Source: CAVQJU01 sp963712905 (lineage in GTDB: Bacteria > Acidobacteriota > Vicinamibacteria > Vicinamibacterales > CAVVIG01). Taken from it: a DNA stretch of 64,000 nucleotides. Below, one piece after another: positions 8,120 through 17,623 of the stretch. The stretch covers positions 186,001 through 250,000 of the forward strand of contig CAVQJU010000011.1 in assembly GCA_963712905.1 (NCBI GenBank), written 5' to 3'. Every line of letters begins with the position of its first letter. Positions within the stretch are counted from its first letter, which is position 1. The notes below the pieces were generated by a model that was not told the DNA's origin, made no database searches, and saw only the letters and a list, made by a program, of their open reading frames with translations. Made by a program: the position numbers and the translations under genes.

Positions 8120-9982
8120 CTACTGCCCGTCCACGGAAAGCGCGAGCAGGACATTGCCGGGCATGCCCCCGGCGCGCGCGTAGCCGGAGTTGACGAACAG
8201 CATTCCGCCCGCGACCGCAGGACCAGGTCCGTCGAACGAGCCGCCGCGCGCGGGCACTTCGTTCACGGTCTTGTACGGGCCGACGCTGTCGAAGTCCCAG
8301 AGGATCGCTCCGGTCGCCGTGGAGTAGCCGCGCAGGTGGCCGTCGACCGATCCCGAAAACACGACGCCCGGGATCGCGGTGACCGCCGCCGACTGCGCCG
8401 GGCTGCACCGCGGGCGTGTACCGCACGGGGCGGGCGCTGTGTACCAGACGCGGTCGCCGGTCTGGAGATTGAACGCGAACAGGCCGCCGCCGGCCTTCGG
8501 GTCGACGTTGCTGCCGAGGCTGTTCGGGATGAAGAGGCGGACGATATCCGAAAGCGCGACGTACACGTTGACGCCGTCGGACGCCGATCCCCACTGGACG
8601 CCGCCGAGCGTGGTGCCGATCCCGACCCGGGCCTGCCAGAGGATCTTGCCCTGATCGTCCGGATCGATCGCGTGGACCATCCCTGACTTCTGCCCGGCCA
8701 CGAGCGCGCGTTTCCCGTTGGCCAGCGTCACGAGGATCGGCGGCGACGCGAAATCGAAGTCGGGCGCCTTCATGTCCGGGCAGTTTGTCGTGTCGGCCAG
8801 GCGGCATGCGGTGTTCCAGGCGTCGCCGGCCGTCATCTGCTTCGACCAGACAATCCGCCCGCTGTCGAGATCCATCGCGACGAACGCGTCGCTCATGCTC
8901 GAAGCGGGCGCGCTGTAGTTGTCGCCCGTCGTGGCATACAGGACGTTGCGGCGGACATCGATGGCCGGGCTGCTCCACACGCCGGCGCCGGACGGTCCCC
9001 ACAGCTGCGTGCCGGCCGCGTTCTTCGTCGTCGGCCGCGCCTCATCGATCGTGAACGTCTTCCACACCTGCCGGCCCGTCGCGGCCTCGAGCGCGGTGAC
9101 GCTGCCCCGGAATCGGCAGCACTCGTAGCTGGCCGGCGCGCCTGCGGTCTCCTCCGCGGACGCGACGGGAACGTAGAGCCGTCCCTCGTGCAGCACCACC
9201 GAACCGACGATGCGGGCGAGCGGGTGGGCGTCGGCCCTGACGGTCCAGATCAGCGCGCCCGTGGCGGCGTCGACCGCGTAGACGTTGCCCGCCAGATCGC
9301 CGAAGTACGCGGCCTCTGCCGGCCCCGCGCCCCGCTGTATCCGGCCGACGGTGACCGCGCCGCGCACCGAACTCTTCGCCTGGAAGAACCAGCGGATGCA
9401 ACCGGTCGCCGCGTCGAGCGAGTAGACGTTGCCGCCCGAGCTGCCGACGAACACGCGCCCGCCGACGATGGCCGGCTGGGCGTTCGCGTCGAGATCGCCG
9501 GGGAAGCCGAATGCCCATTTCACTTTCAGCCGCGGAACCTGCGCGGCTGTCAGTCCAGCACCGGCACCGTTCTGAAAACGCGTGTTGTTCGTGTTAGCGC
9601 CCCAGCCGTTCCAATCCGCCGCCGCCGCGCCCCCGGACCGGGCGGCCGTGGTACACATCGCCTGTTGCGGCGGCGTCATCGTCAGATCGCGCGCCGACAG
9701 CGACTTGCCGGTCAGGAACTGGGCGAGGGCGCGCCGATCGGCGGTCGACATGCGGCTGCCCATCGAGAGCATCGCGCCGCTCTCGAGCGCCGTGAGCACA
9801 CGCTCGGCCGACATGGTCTGCAGCGCGTCGCGTGCCGGGGCGCGATCGACACCGGTGTCGTGGCACCCGGCGCAGTGCTCCCGATACAGGGCAGCGGCGT
9901 TCTGGGCCAGCGCGCTGGTTGGGCTGAGCAGGCCGACAAGCGCCGCGAAACCCACCGTGAGGCGGCAGGTGAAACGTGTCAT
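8120..9982 (-). CDS. Cytochrome c-quinoprotein dehydrogenase (polyvinyl-alcohol-dehydrogenase-like)
   Basis: 620 residues, exported (hydrophobic core and A-L-A-Q cleavage near 26). An N-terminal cytochrome c domain carries the haem motif C-A-G-C-H near residue 38 and a likely Met ligand in the M-L-S-M-G-S-R-M segment. The rest is an eight-bladed PQQ propeller with repeated (V/L)-Y-(S/A)-(L/V)-D-A-A-T-G blades. The vicinal Cys pair in Y-E-C-C-R-F-R-G-S is like that of polyvinyl alcohol dehydrogenases. It probably oxidises an alcohol in the periplasm and passes electrons through its own haem. It diverges from the TonB-receptor operon, which may import its substrate or product (inference). Confidence 0.88.
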   Translation of the reverse strand: MTRFTCRLTVGFAALVGLLSPTSALAQNAAALYREHCAGCHDTGVDRAPARDALQTMSAERVLTALESGAMLSMGSRMSTADRRALAQFLTGKSLSARDLTMTPPQQAMCTTAARSGGAAAADWNGWGANTNNTRFQNGAGAGLTAAQVPRLKVKWAFGFPGDLDANAQPAIVGGRVFVGSSGGNVYSLDAATGCIRWFFQAKSSVRGAVTVGRIQRGAGPAEAAYFGDLAGNVYAVDAATGALIWTVRADAHPLARIVGSVVLHEGRLYVPVASAEETAGAPASYECCRFRGSVTALEAATGRQVWKTFTIDEARPTTKNAAGTQLWGPSGAGVWSSPAIDVRRNVLYATTGDNYSAPASSMSDAFVAMDLDSGRIVWSKQMTAGDAWNTACRLADTTNCPDMKAPDFDFASPPILVTLANGKRALVAGQKSGMVHAIDPDDQGKILWQARVGIGTTLGGVQWGSASDGVNVYVALSDIVRLFIPNSLGSNVDPKAGGGLFAFNLQTGDRVWYTAPAPCGTRPRCSPAQSAAVTAIPGVVFSGSVDGHLRGYSTATGAILWDFDSVGPYKTVNEVPARGGSFDGPGPAVAGGMLFVNSGYARAGGMPGNVLLALSVDGQ

Positions 9983-10026
9983 ATGCCGCGCATCCTACAA
10001 CACGCAACAACAGATGACCGCGTTAA

Positions 10027-10055
10027 TTGACAATGCTGACCGTCTGACTTACTGT
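10027..10055 (+). promoter_or_regulatory. Sigma70-type promoter of the TonB-receptor operon
   Basis: TTGACA (10027-10032), a 17-base spacer and TACTGT (10050-10055) make a consensus-like promoter in the divergent gap. It lies about 56 bases before the GTG start at 10111, which has a GGGAGG ribosome site five bases upstream. Seen by eye only; no other promoter in the window is as clear. Confidence 0.55.
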
Positions 10056-10110
10056 CCACTCTCACTGAACGAAAATAGACCCCCGCACGTTACGACCCTG
10101 GGAGGCTGAT

Positions 10111-13100
10111 GTGCCGACTCCGTCACGTGTCTTGGTTGGGCTCGTCCTGATCCTCGGCGCCGCCGCAGGCGCCTCTGCGCAAGGCTCGGCGTCCATCGCC
10201 GGGGTCGTGCGCGACGCTTCCGGCGCCGTCCTGCCGGGTGTAACGGTCGAAGCCTCCAGCCCCGCCCTGATCGAGAAGACGCGTAGCGCCGTCACCGACG
10301 GCTCGGGCCAGTACAAGATCGAGCAGCTGCGCGGCGGCGTCTACGCCGTCACGTTTACGCTGTCCGGGTTCTCGACGCTGAAGCGCGAGGGCATCGAGCT
10401 GACCGGCTCGTTCGCGGCGACGATCAATGCCGATCTGAAGGTCGGCTCGTTGTCGGAAACCCTCACCGTCACCGGCGAAACGCCCGTCGTCGACATCCAG
10501 AGCGCCACCAAGCAGCGCGTCGTCGATCAGGAGCTCCTCGTGGCGATTCCGACCGGCCGCACGCCGCAGGTCGCGGCGTTTCTGATTCCGGGCGTGAATC
10601 TGAGCAACGTCGATGTGGGCGGCACCAACATCATCAACACGACCGGCGGGTCGCTGTCGGTGCACGGCGGCAGCATCTCCGACACGCGCCTGCTGATCGA
10701 CGGCGTGACGATCGCGAACACGGAAGGTACCGGCTGGTCGGCCAACATGCTGCCGAACATGGGCAGCACGCAGGAAGTGGCGGTCGACTACTCGGCGGTC
10801 GACGGCGGAGAGCATCACGCGGCGGACTCCAGATCAACATGATCCCGAAGACCGGCGGCAACAGGTACTCGGGGACGTTGTTCGCGACCGGCGCCAACAC
10901 CGCGTTCCAGGGCAGCAACACCGACGCGGACCTGGTCGCGCGCGGGCTCGCGACGCCGAACAGCCTGAAGCTGCAGTCGGACATCAATCCCGGTTTCGGC
11001 GGGCCGCTGAAGGAGGACCGCCTCTGGTTCTACACTTCCGCCCGCTTCACGAATCAGGCAGAACTACGTCGGCGGCCTGTTCCGGAACAAGAACGCCGGC
11101 GACATCACGAAGTGGACGTACGCGCCCGACACGGCGGAGAAAGCGGTCAACGCCGCCAGGGAGAACAGCGTCAACCTGCGCCTGACCTGGCAGGCGACGG
11201 CGAAGAGCAAGTTCAACTTCTTCTACGATCAGCACTGGCGCTGCCAGTGCGGCGTGACCTCGCCCGTCATCGCGGAGGAGGCGGCGAACCACATCCATTA
11301 TCCGATCAGCGATCTGAAGTCGGTGTCGTACACGGTGACGCCGACCAATCGGGTGCTGATCGAAGCGCGGTTCGGCGAGCGCCGCGAAGAGTACGCGTAC
11401 ACGCCGGACGCGACGGACTTCGAGCGCTCGTTCATCCCGGTCATCGAGCAGGGCGGATCGATTCCGGGCCTGCTGTATCGGGGCGGCGGCATCTCGACCG
11501 CCACGCAGCCGTACCAGCGGACGCTCGGCGTGAGCATCCCGTTCGGCGCGTCGCTCGCGTACGTGCCCGGCAGCCACTCCTTCAAGTTCGGCTTCTACAA
11601 CGTCACAGCGCAGCGGACGTCCAACGTGTTCGACGACACCTCGCACCTGACCTACCAGTTCCTGAACGGCGTGCCGAATCAGCTGACCCAGCGCGCGACT
11701 CCGCTGTATCGCGCGGAGCGGCAGAAGCTGGACCTCGGCATCTACGCGCAGGACAAGTGGACGCTCAACCGGCTGACCCTCAGCTACGGCGTCCGGTTCG
11801 ATCACTTCAGCAGCTACTTCCCTGAACAGACGCTGGGGCCGGCGCCCCTGACTCCGACGCGCAATATCACGTTCCCGAGGACGCCGATGGCGAGCTGGTC
11901 CGACATCGTGCCGCGCGTCGGCACGGCGTACGATCTGTTCGGCGACGGCAAGACCGCGCTTAAGGTTTCGATCAACAAGTACGTCATCGCGCAGGGCCTG
12001 CAGGGCACCTACGGCGACACGGCGAACCCCGTCAATCGCCTGGCCAACATCGTCACGAGGAGCTGGATCGATCAGAATCGCAACTTCACGCCCGACTGCG
12101 ACCTGACCAACGTGCTGGCGCAGGACCTGCGGGCCGCCGGCGGCGATCTCTGCGGCGTCGTCTCGGACACGAACTTCGGCAAGCCCACGGTGAGCCTCAA
12201 CTACGACCCGGCGGTGTTGAACGGCTGGGGGACGCGGCCGTACCAGTGGGAGTTCTCAGCGAGCGTCCAGCGGCAGCTGACGAATAACGTGTCGTTCGAT
12301 GTCGGGTACTTCCGGCGCTGGTACGGCAACTTCGGCGTGACGGACAACCTGAACCTCACCGCCGCGGACTACACCAAGTTCAGCGTCACCGCGCCGCTCG
12401 ATCCGCGGCTGCCGAACGGCGGCGGTTACACCGTCGGGCCGATCTACAACATCAACCCGAACAAGGTGACGCTGCCGCTGAACAACTACTTCACGCTGGC
12501 CAGCAACTACGGCGAGCAGATCCAGCACTGGAACGGCTTCGACCTGACGATCAACGCCCGGTTCCGGCGCGGGTTCACCGTGCAGGGCGGCGTCAGCAGC
12601 GGCCGCACGGAGACCGACAACTGCGCGGTCGTCGCGACGCTGCCGGAAGCGGCGCCGCTCGGGACGCCGTACTGCAGCCGTACTGCCACCAGAAGGAAAA
12701 CTTCCTGACCGACGGCAAGGTGATCGCGACCTACAACATCCCGAAGATCGACGTCACGTTCAGCGGTCTCTGGTACAGCCGTCCCGGGCCCGTGATCGCC
12801 TCGAACAAGGTCTATTCCAGCGCCGAGGTCGCCCCGTCGCTCGGCCGACCGCTGGCCGGCAACGCGCCGAACGTCACCGTGAACCTCGTGCAGCCCGGCA
12901 CGCTCTACGGCGATCGCCGCAATCAGCTCGACCTGCGGATGGGCAAGAACTTCAAGATTCAGCAGCTGAGGACCGGCGTGAACTTCGAGATCTACAACCT
13001 CTTCAACACCAACGCCGTGCTGACGGAGAATACGACGTATCGCGACGCGAGCATCTCGGGCTGGCGGATCCCGACGTCGATTGCGCCGCCCAGGTTCATG

Positions 13101-13127
13101 AAGTTCAGCCTCCAGCTTGATTTCTAG
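10111..13127 (+). CDS. TonB-dependent receptor with carboxypeptidase-like N-terminal domain (frameshifted)
   Basis: Outer-membrane receptor of about 1000 residues, starting at GTG 10111. Order: signal peptide ending A-S-A-Q; a CarboxypepD_reg-like domain (G-S-A-S-I-A-G-V-V-R-D-A-S-G-A-V-L-P-G-V-T-V, about 30-110); plug domain with Q-R-V-V-D-Q-E and the L-L-I-D-G-V box; then a long beta-barrel ending L-Q-L-D-F with the terminal aromatic needed for Bam insertion. Three interruptions split it. Near 10810-10830 two extra bases spoil what should read G-E-I-T-A-G-L-Q-I-N-M-I-P-K. At 11055 one extra G splits N-Q-Q-N-Y-V-G-G. Near 12685 an 11-base near-duplication (CCGTACTGC twice) or a one-base loss occurs. 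This Oar-like class imports large or bulky substrates. It is first in an apparent operon with the TPR and CRTAC1 genes. Confidence 0.88.
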
Positions 13128-15111
13128 GTGCACATACTTTGCCCTCTTCTTCTGCCTCTGCTCGGCCGCCGAGGCCGGGCAGCCGCAGGAATCCTGCGCC
13201 GGCGACTGTGGACAGGCCCAGGTCGTCTCCGCGGCATCACAGCTCGACCGCGACAGGAATCAGTTCGTCGCTGCCGTCCGGCAGCTGATTGAAGCCATCC
13301 CCGACGCGTCCGGCGGCGACGGGAACGCCGTAGGCGCCGGCGTCGACCAGCTGGCGCGCGCGCTGGCGGGTTGGGACAAATCCATTCGGACATATCGCGC
13401 GGTGCTGGTCGAGGCGGCGGAGCGGGCCTCCGACGCCCACGTCGCGCTGGCCGGCGTATACCTGGAGCGCGGCAACGGACGCGAAGCGCTCAAGGAAGCA
13501 CAGGCCGCACGGGCCCTCGATCCACAGCGCGCGGACGTCTACATCCTCCTGGGCCTCGCCTACGATCTCGCAAAACGTCCGGCTGATGCCGCGCAGGCCT
13601 TTTCGAATGCGTCAAAGCTCAGCCCCCGCAGCCCCGCCGCCGCCTACGGTCTGGCGCAGCGGTTGATCGCCGCCGGCGACGAGGCCGGAGTGACGGCCGC
13701 CCTTCGCCGGTTCGAAACCTCGCAATCTGCAACGCGTCCCGACGCGAATGCGCCGCCGCGCGCGGCGGCCTCGCCCTTCGTGCGCGTGGGGCTGCTGCGG
13801 CAACCGGCAGGCGTCGCGCCGCTCTTCCCGCCGGCCGCGTACGTGAAGGCGTTTGCGCGACTGGCCGACGGGGACTTCGAGCAGGCGATCGCTCTATTCC
13901 GCACGGTCGCGGCCCGCACCGGATCTCCGCTGCAGGACGACGACATGCGCGAGGGCGCCGCCGCGCTCCGGCGAGGCGACCTGCGGTCTGCGATTGCTCG
14001 CGCCTCGTCGGCCGTCGAGCGGTATCCGGATCGCCCTGAACCGCGGCGGCTGCTTGGCCTCGCGTACCGGGCCGACGAGCAGTACGACCGCAGCATCGAG
14101 CACCTGTCGGCCCTGGTCAGGTTGAACCCCGCGGACGATCTGGCCCGGCAGACGCTCGCGGACGTGTTCGTGCTGGCCAGGCGCCCGGCGGACGCCGAGC
14201 AGACTCTGCTCGCCGCCATCGACGCGATCCCGGATGCCGGAGGCGCACACTACCAGTTGGCGCTGGTGTTCCAGTCGCTCGGACGAAACGGCGACGCCAT
14301 TCGCGAGCTCGAGCGATCTGCCGCGTTTGCGCCCGTGGTCGGCCACGATCACCTGTACGACGTGCTCGGCGTCCTCTACACCAGCGACGCCAACCTGGAC
14401 GGCGCGCTCACCGCCTATCGAAAACGGGTGCTCGCCAATCCCAACAACAGCGACGCCCACCGGAAGCTGGCGCAGATCTACCTGGAACTGGGCCGGCACG
14501 AGGAGGCCTCCGCCGAGTTCACCGCGGCGCTCCTGCTCGACCCGATGAACGCGGAAGCCTATGCAGGACGCGCCCAGATCCGGCTGCGTCTGGGCGATTA
14601 CGCCGGCGCCGCCAAGTGGGCACAAGCCGCGCTGACCCTCAACCCCATGCACGCCGCCGCCCAGTACACGCTCGGCGCGTCGTTGACGCGCCTGGGACGA
14701 GCGGACGAAGGCAACGCCGCGCTCGATGAATTCCGCCGCCTGCAGGCCGCCTCTCAGGCGGCCGCGAGTCTCGAGTGGGAGCTGAAGCTGCTCAAGCTGT
14801 CAGCGCAAGCCAGGATCGACGATGGCCATTTCGGTGAGGCCGCGGTTCTTCTGCAGCAGGTGGCTTCACGTCAGCCGGAGGTCGCCGTCAACCACGTCAA
14901 CCTCGGGCTCGCGCTCGAACGCGCAGGCCGCTACGAGGCTGCCATCGATGCCTATCGCAAGGCCGTCGCCCTCAACACCGACGCCAGCGTGCACGGACGG
15001 CTCGCGGCGGCGTACGCCGCGCTGGGCCGCACGCAGGAAAGCCAGGCGGAGCAGGCGCTCTACGACCGCGCGAAGGAGAGCCGGGTTCGCGCACGAGGGC
15101 CGGGACGTTGA
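13117..15111 (+). CDS. Secreted TPR-repeat protein
   Basis: 664 residues. A short signal peptide (F-A-L-F-F-C-L-C-S-A-A-E-A) is followed by a Cys pair (E-S-C-A-G-D-C-G) and then about a dozen tetratricopeptide repeats in three blocks (about 100-200, 240-420 and 440-650), with typical A-(x)-Y-x-L-G/L-G-L-A consensus positions. The start is TTG 13117, overlapping the end of the receptor gene; the nearby GTG is out of frame. TPR proteins are scaffolds; here the conserved order receptor-TPR-CRTAC1 suggests a periplasmic or surface adaptor for the receptor system. This role is inference. Confidence 0.88.
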   Translation: MISRCTYFALFFCLCSAAEAGQPQESCAGDCGQAQVVSAASQLDRDRNQFVAAVRQLIEAIPDASGGDGNAVGAGVDQLARALAGWDKSIRTYRAVLVEAAERASDAHVALAGVYLERGNGREALKEAQAARALDPQRADVYILLGLAYDLAKRPADAAQAFSNASKLSPRSPAAAYGLAQRLIAAGDEAGVTAALRRFETSQSATRPDANAPPRAAASPFVRVGLLRQPAGVAPLFPPAAYVKAFARLADGDFEQAIALFRTVAARTGSPLQDDDMREGAAALRRGDLRSAIARASSAVERYPDRPEPRRLLGLAYRADEQYDRSIEHLSALVRLNPADDLARQTLADVFVLARRPADAEQTLLAAIDAIPDAGGAHYQLALVFQSLGRNGDAIRELERSAAFAPVVGHDHLYDVLGVLYTSDANLDGALTAYRKRVLANPNNSDAHRKLAQIYLELGRHEEASAEFTAALLLDPMNAEAYAGRAQIRLRLGDYAGAAKWAQAALTLNPMHAAAQYTLGASLTRLGRADEGNAALDEFRRLQAASQAAASLEWELKLLKLSAQARIDDGHFGEAAVLLQQVASRQPEVAVNHVNLGLALERAGRYEAAIDAYRKAVALNTDASVHGRLAAAYAALGRTQESQAEQALYDRAKESRVRARGPGR

Positions 15112-16802
15112 GCCGGCGCCTCGCGTCAGCCGTCATCGTCCTTGCGGCGGCGTTTGCGCCGGCGCGGTTCGGCGCGATGTCGCTGCTCGACGGCGGCCCT
15201 GTCCTGTTCCGCGACGTCGCGGTCGAGTCGGGCGTCGCTTTCACGCACACCAACGGCGCCAGTCCCTCCAAGCACATCGTCGAGACGATGGGCTCCGGGG
15301 GCCTGCTGTTCGACTACGACGGCGACGGCTGGCTCGACGTCTTTCTGGTTGATGGCGGATCGGTCGTCGATCCCAGGGCGGCGGCCCAGGCGCGATCCAG
15401 GCTGTTTCACAATCGCCGCGACGGCACGTTCGACGACGTCACGGCGGCGTCGAAAATCGAGCACCACGCGTACGGCATGGGCGCCTGCGCGGCGGACTAC
15501 GACAACGACGGCCACGAAGACCTCTATCTGACGAATTTCGGGGCGAACGCGCTCTACCGGAACAACGGCGACGGCACGTTCGCCGACATGACCAGGGCCG
15601 CCGGCGTCGGCGGCTCGGCCCTGAGCACGAGCTGTGCGTTCGCCGACATCGACAACGATGGCCGCCTCGACCTGTTCGTGACGAACTACGTCGATCCGGA
15701 AGACAACAGCAAGACCTGCGGCGACAGCCGCGTGCGCGCATACTGCCGGCCGGACGTCTACAACGGCGCCGCCAGCGTGCTGTACCGGAACAACGGCGAC
15801 GGCACGTTCAGCGACGTGACGCGGGCATCAGGCGTCTACAGAACCGACGGCAAGGGTCTGGGTGTCGTCTTCGGCGACTACGACGACGATGGCCGTGTCG
15901 ATTTCTTCGTGGCGAACGATCTGGTACCGAACTTCCTGTTCCACAACGAGGGGCGAGGCTCGTTTCGCGAGGTCGGGTTGTCTGCCGGCGTGGCGGTCGC
16001 CAGCGACGGCCGCGCGCGGGCCGGCATGGGCACGGATTTCGGCGATTACGACGGCGACGGACGCCTCGACCTGGCCGTCACGAACTTCGAGATGGAGACG
16101 CACAATCTGTACAGGAACCTCGGAGGCGGGTTGTTCGCCGACGCCACGCTGGCCAGCGGCATGGCCGCCGCCACGCTCCGCTTCCTCGGGTTCGGCGCCG
16201 TGTTTCTCGACTACGACAACGACGGCAGCCTCGACCTCGCCATTGCCAACGGGCACGTGCTCGACAACACCAGCCACTTTCAGTCGGCGTCCAGATACGC
16301 GCAGCGCAAGCTGCTGCTTCACAACGACGGACGCGGCCGGTTCGCCGATGTGGCGGCGAGCGCCGGGACGGGTTTCGCGCTCGAAAGGGTCAGCCGTACA
16401 ATCGTCGCCGGCGACGTCGACAACGACGGCGACCTCGATCTCCTCGTGACCAACAACGGCCAGGCCGCGAACCTTCTGCGCAACGAGGGCGGGAATCGCG
16501 GCAACGCCGTGCTCGTCCAGTTGATCGGCCGCGAGAGCAACCGCGACGGGATTGGCGCCCGCCTGCGCGCGACCGTGGCCGGGCGGAGCCAGATTCGCGA
16601 GATCAAGGCCGGATCGAGCTACCTGGGGCAGAACGATCGCCGCGCGCACGTCGGCGTGGGAGCTGCCAAAGAGATCGACCGTCTCGAGGTGCGGTGGCCG
16701 AGCGGACGTCGGGACGTGCTCGAGCACGTGGCCGTCAACGGCATCCTCACAATCACGGAAGGCGGGGACCTGCGGCGCACGCCCTTCTCGACCCGCAAGT
16801 AA
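15108..16802 (+). CDS. CRTAC1-like VCBS/FG-GAP protein with ASPIC/UnbV domain
   Basis: 564 residues, exported. The body is a seven-bladed integrin-like propeller: repeated calcium loops D-Y-D-G-D-G-W-L-D, D-Y-D-N-D-G-H-E-D, D-I-D-N-D-G-R-L-D, D-Y-D-D-D-G-R-V-D, D-Y-D-G-D-G-R-L-D, D-Y-D-N-D-G-S-L-D and D-V-D-N-D-G-D-L-D mark successive blades. The C terminus (about 480-555) is the ASPIC/UnbV domain with I-G-A-R-L-R-A and E-I-K-A-G-S-S-Y-L-G-Q-N-D. The start TTG 15108 overlaps the TPR stop (TTGA), so translation is coupled. Such proteins are thought to bind ligands or surfaces in a Ca2+-dependent way. In this operon it may present substrate to the TonB receptor; no function is proven. Confidence 0.9.
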   Translation: MSRRLASAVIVLAAAFAPARFGAMSLLDGGPVLFRDVAVESGVAFTHTNGASPSKHIVETMGSGGLLFDYDGDGWLDVFLVDGGSVVDPRAAAQARSRLFHNRRDGTFDDVTAASKIEHHAYGMGACAADYDNDGHEDLYLTNFGANALYRNNGDGTFADMTRAAGVGGSALSTSCAFADIDNDGRLDLFVTNYVDPEDNSKTCGDSRVRAYCRPDVYNGAASVLYRNNGDGTFSDVTRASGVYRTDGKGLGVVFGDYDDDGRVDFFVANDLVPNFLFHNEGRGSFREVGLSAGVAVASDGRARAGMGTDFGDYDGDGRLDLAVTNFEMETHNLYRNLGGGLFADATLASGMAAATLRFLGFGAVFLDYDNDGSLDLAIANGHVLDNTSHFQSASRYAQRKLLLHNDGRGRFADVAASAGTGFALERVSRTIVAGDVDNDGDLDLLVTNNGQAANLLRNEGGNRGNAVLVQLIGRESNRDGIGARLRATVAGRSQIREIKAGSSYLGQNDRRAHVGVGAAKEIDRLEVRWPSGRRDVLEHVAVNGILTITEGGDLRRTPFSTRK

Positions 16803-16806
16803 CGCC

Positions 16807-16915
16807 GCGAAAAAGCCACGTACGGTGCCACAGAGCCACAGAGGTCACGGAGGTCTTTCTTCAGAAGAGAGAGAGCTCTGTGTTCTCGGTGCCTCAGTGG
16901 CCACGTGCTCATCGG
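16807..16915. repeat. CACAGAG-type palindromic intergenic repeat, copy 2
   Basis: GCCACAGAGCCACAGAGGTC and a following GGAGGTCTTTC arm face TCTGTGTTCTCGGTGCCTC and GTGGCCACGTG downstream, forming an imperfect hairpin with an AGAGAGAGAG loop. Same family as copies at 6300, 17518 and 22932. Located after the CRTAC1 stop, before the DinB-like gene. Confidence 0.78.
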
Positions 16916-16995
16916 GGCCATTCGGGCCGGACTTGACTGACAGGAGAAGATAGGGACCGCAAACGACGTTCGTTCATTCCGATGTGGAGGGTCTC

Positions 16996-17502
16996 ATGGT
17001 CCTGGTCAAGTCCGAGCTCATTGCACAATTACAGAAGGAAATCGACATCCTGGTCCACCTGTCCAGCAAGATCGACCGCTCGAAGCTCGATTACCGGCCA
17101 ACGCCGAAGCAGCGCAGCATCATCGAGCTGTTGCGGTATCTGAGCATCATGGGTCCCGCGCTGGTGCAGGGGGCCAGGACGAAGTTCGACGTGGAGGCCT
17201 GGCAGGCGGCGGGGAAGGCTGCCGAGGCACGCGACTTCGATCAGACGATGGCGGTTATCACCGGTCACAAGGAGATCTTCGCGAAGGAGCTCGGCGCCAT
17301 GTCCGACGCCGACTTTCGATCCGAGATGGACAACTTCGACGGCTCGAAGATCACCCGCGGCCTCTTCATCGTCAACCTCGTGCTCGGCGGGCACGTGGCC
17401 TACCGGACGCAGCTGTTCTGCTACCTGAAAGCCTGCGGGCGTGATGAGCTCGGCACGATGAATCTTTGGTACGGTGTCGATCCTCCGCCGCCGGCGAAGT
17501 AG
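16996..17502 (+). CDS. DinB-like four-helix protein
   Basis: 168-residue soluble, all-helical protein. The N-terminal part L-I-A-Q-L-Q-K-E-I-D-I-L-V-H-L-S, the Y-R-P-T-P-K-Q-R-S motif and the late L-G-G-H-V-A-Y-R-T-Q-L-F-C-Y-L-K segment match DinB-superfamily proteins (DUF1993/DinB_2-like). These are often metal-dependent thiol transferases (bacillithiol or mycothiol S-transferases), although only some of the metal-binding His positions can be recognised here. The start is ATG 16996 with GGAGG six bases upstream. Flanked on both sides by CACAGAG palindromes. Family assignment is moderately certain, activity unknown. Confidence 0.7.
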   Translation: MVLVKSELIAQLQKEIDILVHLSSKIDRSKLDYRPTPKQRSIIELLRYLSIMGPALVQGARTKFDVEAWQAAGKAAEARDFDQTMAVITGHKEIFAKELGAMSDADFRSEMDNFDGSKITRGLFIVNLVLGGHVAYRTQLFCYLKACGRDELGTMNLWYGVDPPPPAK

Positions 17503-17517
17503 CGGCGCGATCTCGAA

Positions 17518-17602
17518 ACGTAGCCACGGAGGCACAGAGAGCGCGGAGAATCTCCTTCAAAAGAGACCGCGGTGTTCTCAGTGCCTCTGTGGCTATGTGA
17601 TT
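17518..17602. repeat. CACAGAG-type palindromic intergenic repeat, copy 3
   Basis: TAGCCACGGAGGCACAGAGA opens the left arm and the right arm ends CAGTGCCTCTGTGGCTATG. The stem is long and imperfect with a loop around CTTCAAAAGAG. It lies 20 bases upstream of the decarboxylase GTG start and could influence its expression. Confidence 0.8.
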
Positions 17603-17623
17603 TGTCCATGAGGCTTCACGCCG

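Noticed and set aside
10111..13127. Programmed frameshifting in the TonB receptor
   Set aside because: There are several breaks, no slippery heptamers, and the same kind of single-base breaks occurs in unrelated genes, so an error process is simpler.
13700..13730. tRNA-like GGTTCGAAACC word
   Set aside because: It lies inside the TPR coding frame and no acceptor or anticodon arms can be formed around it.
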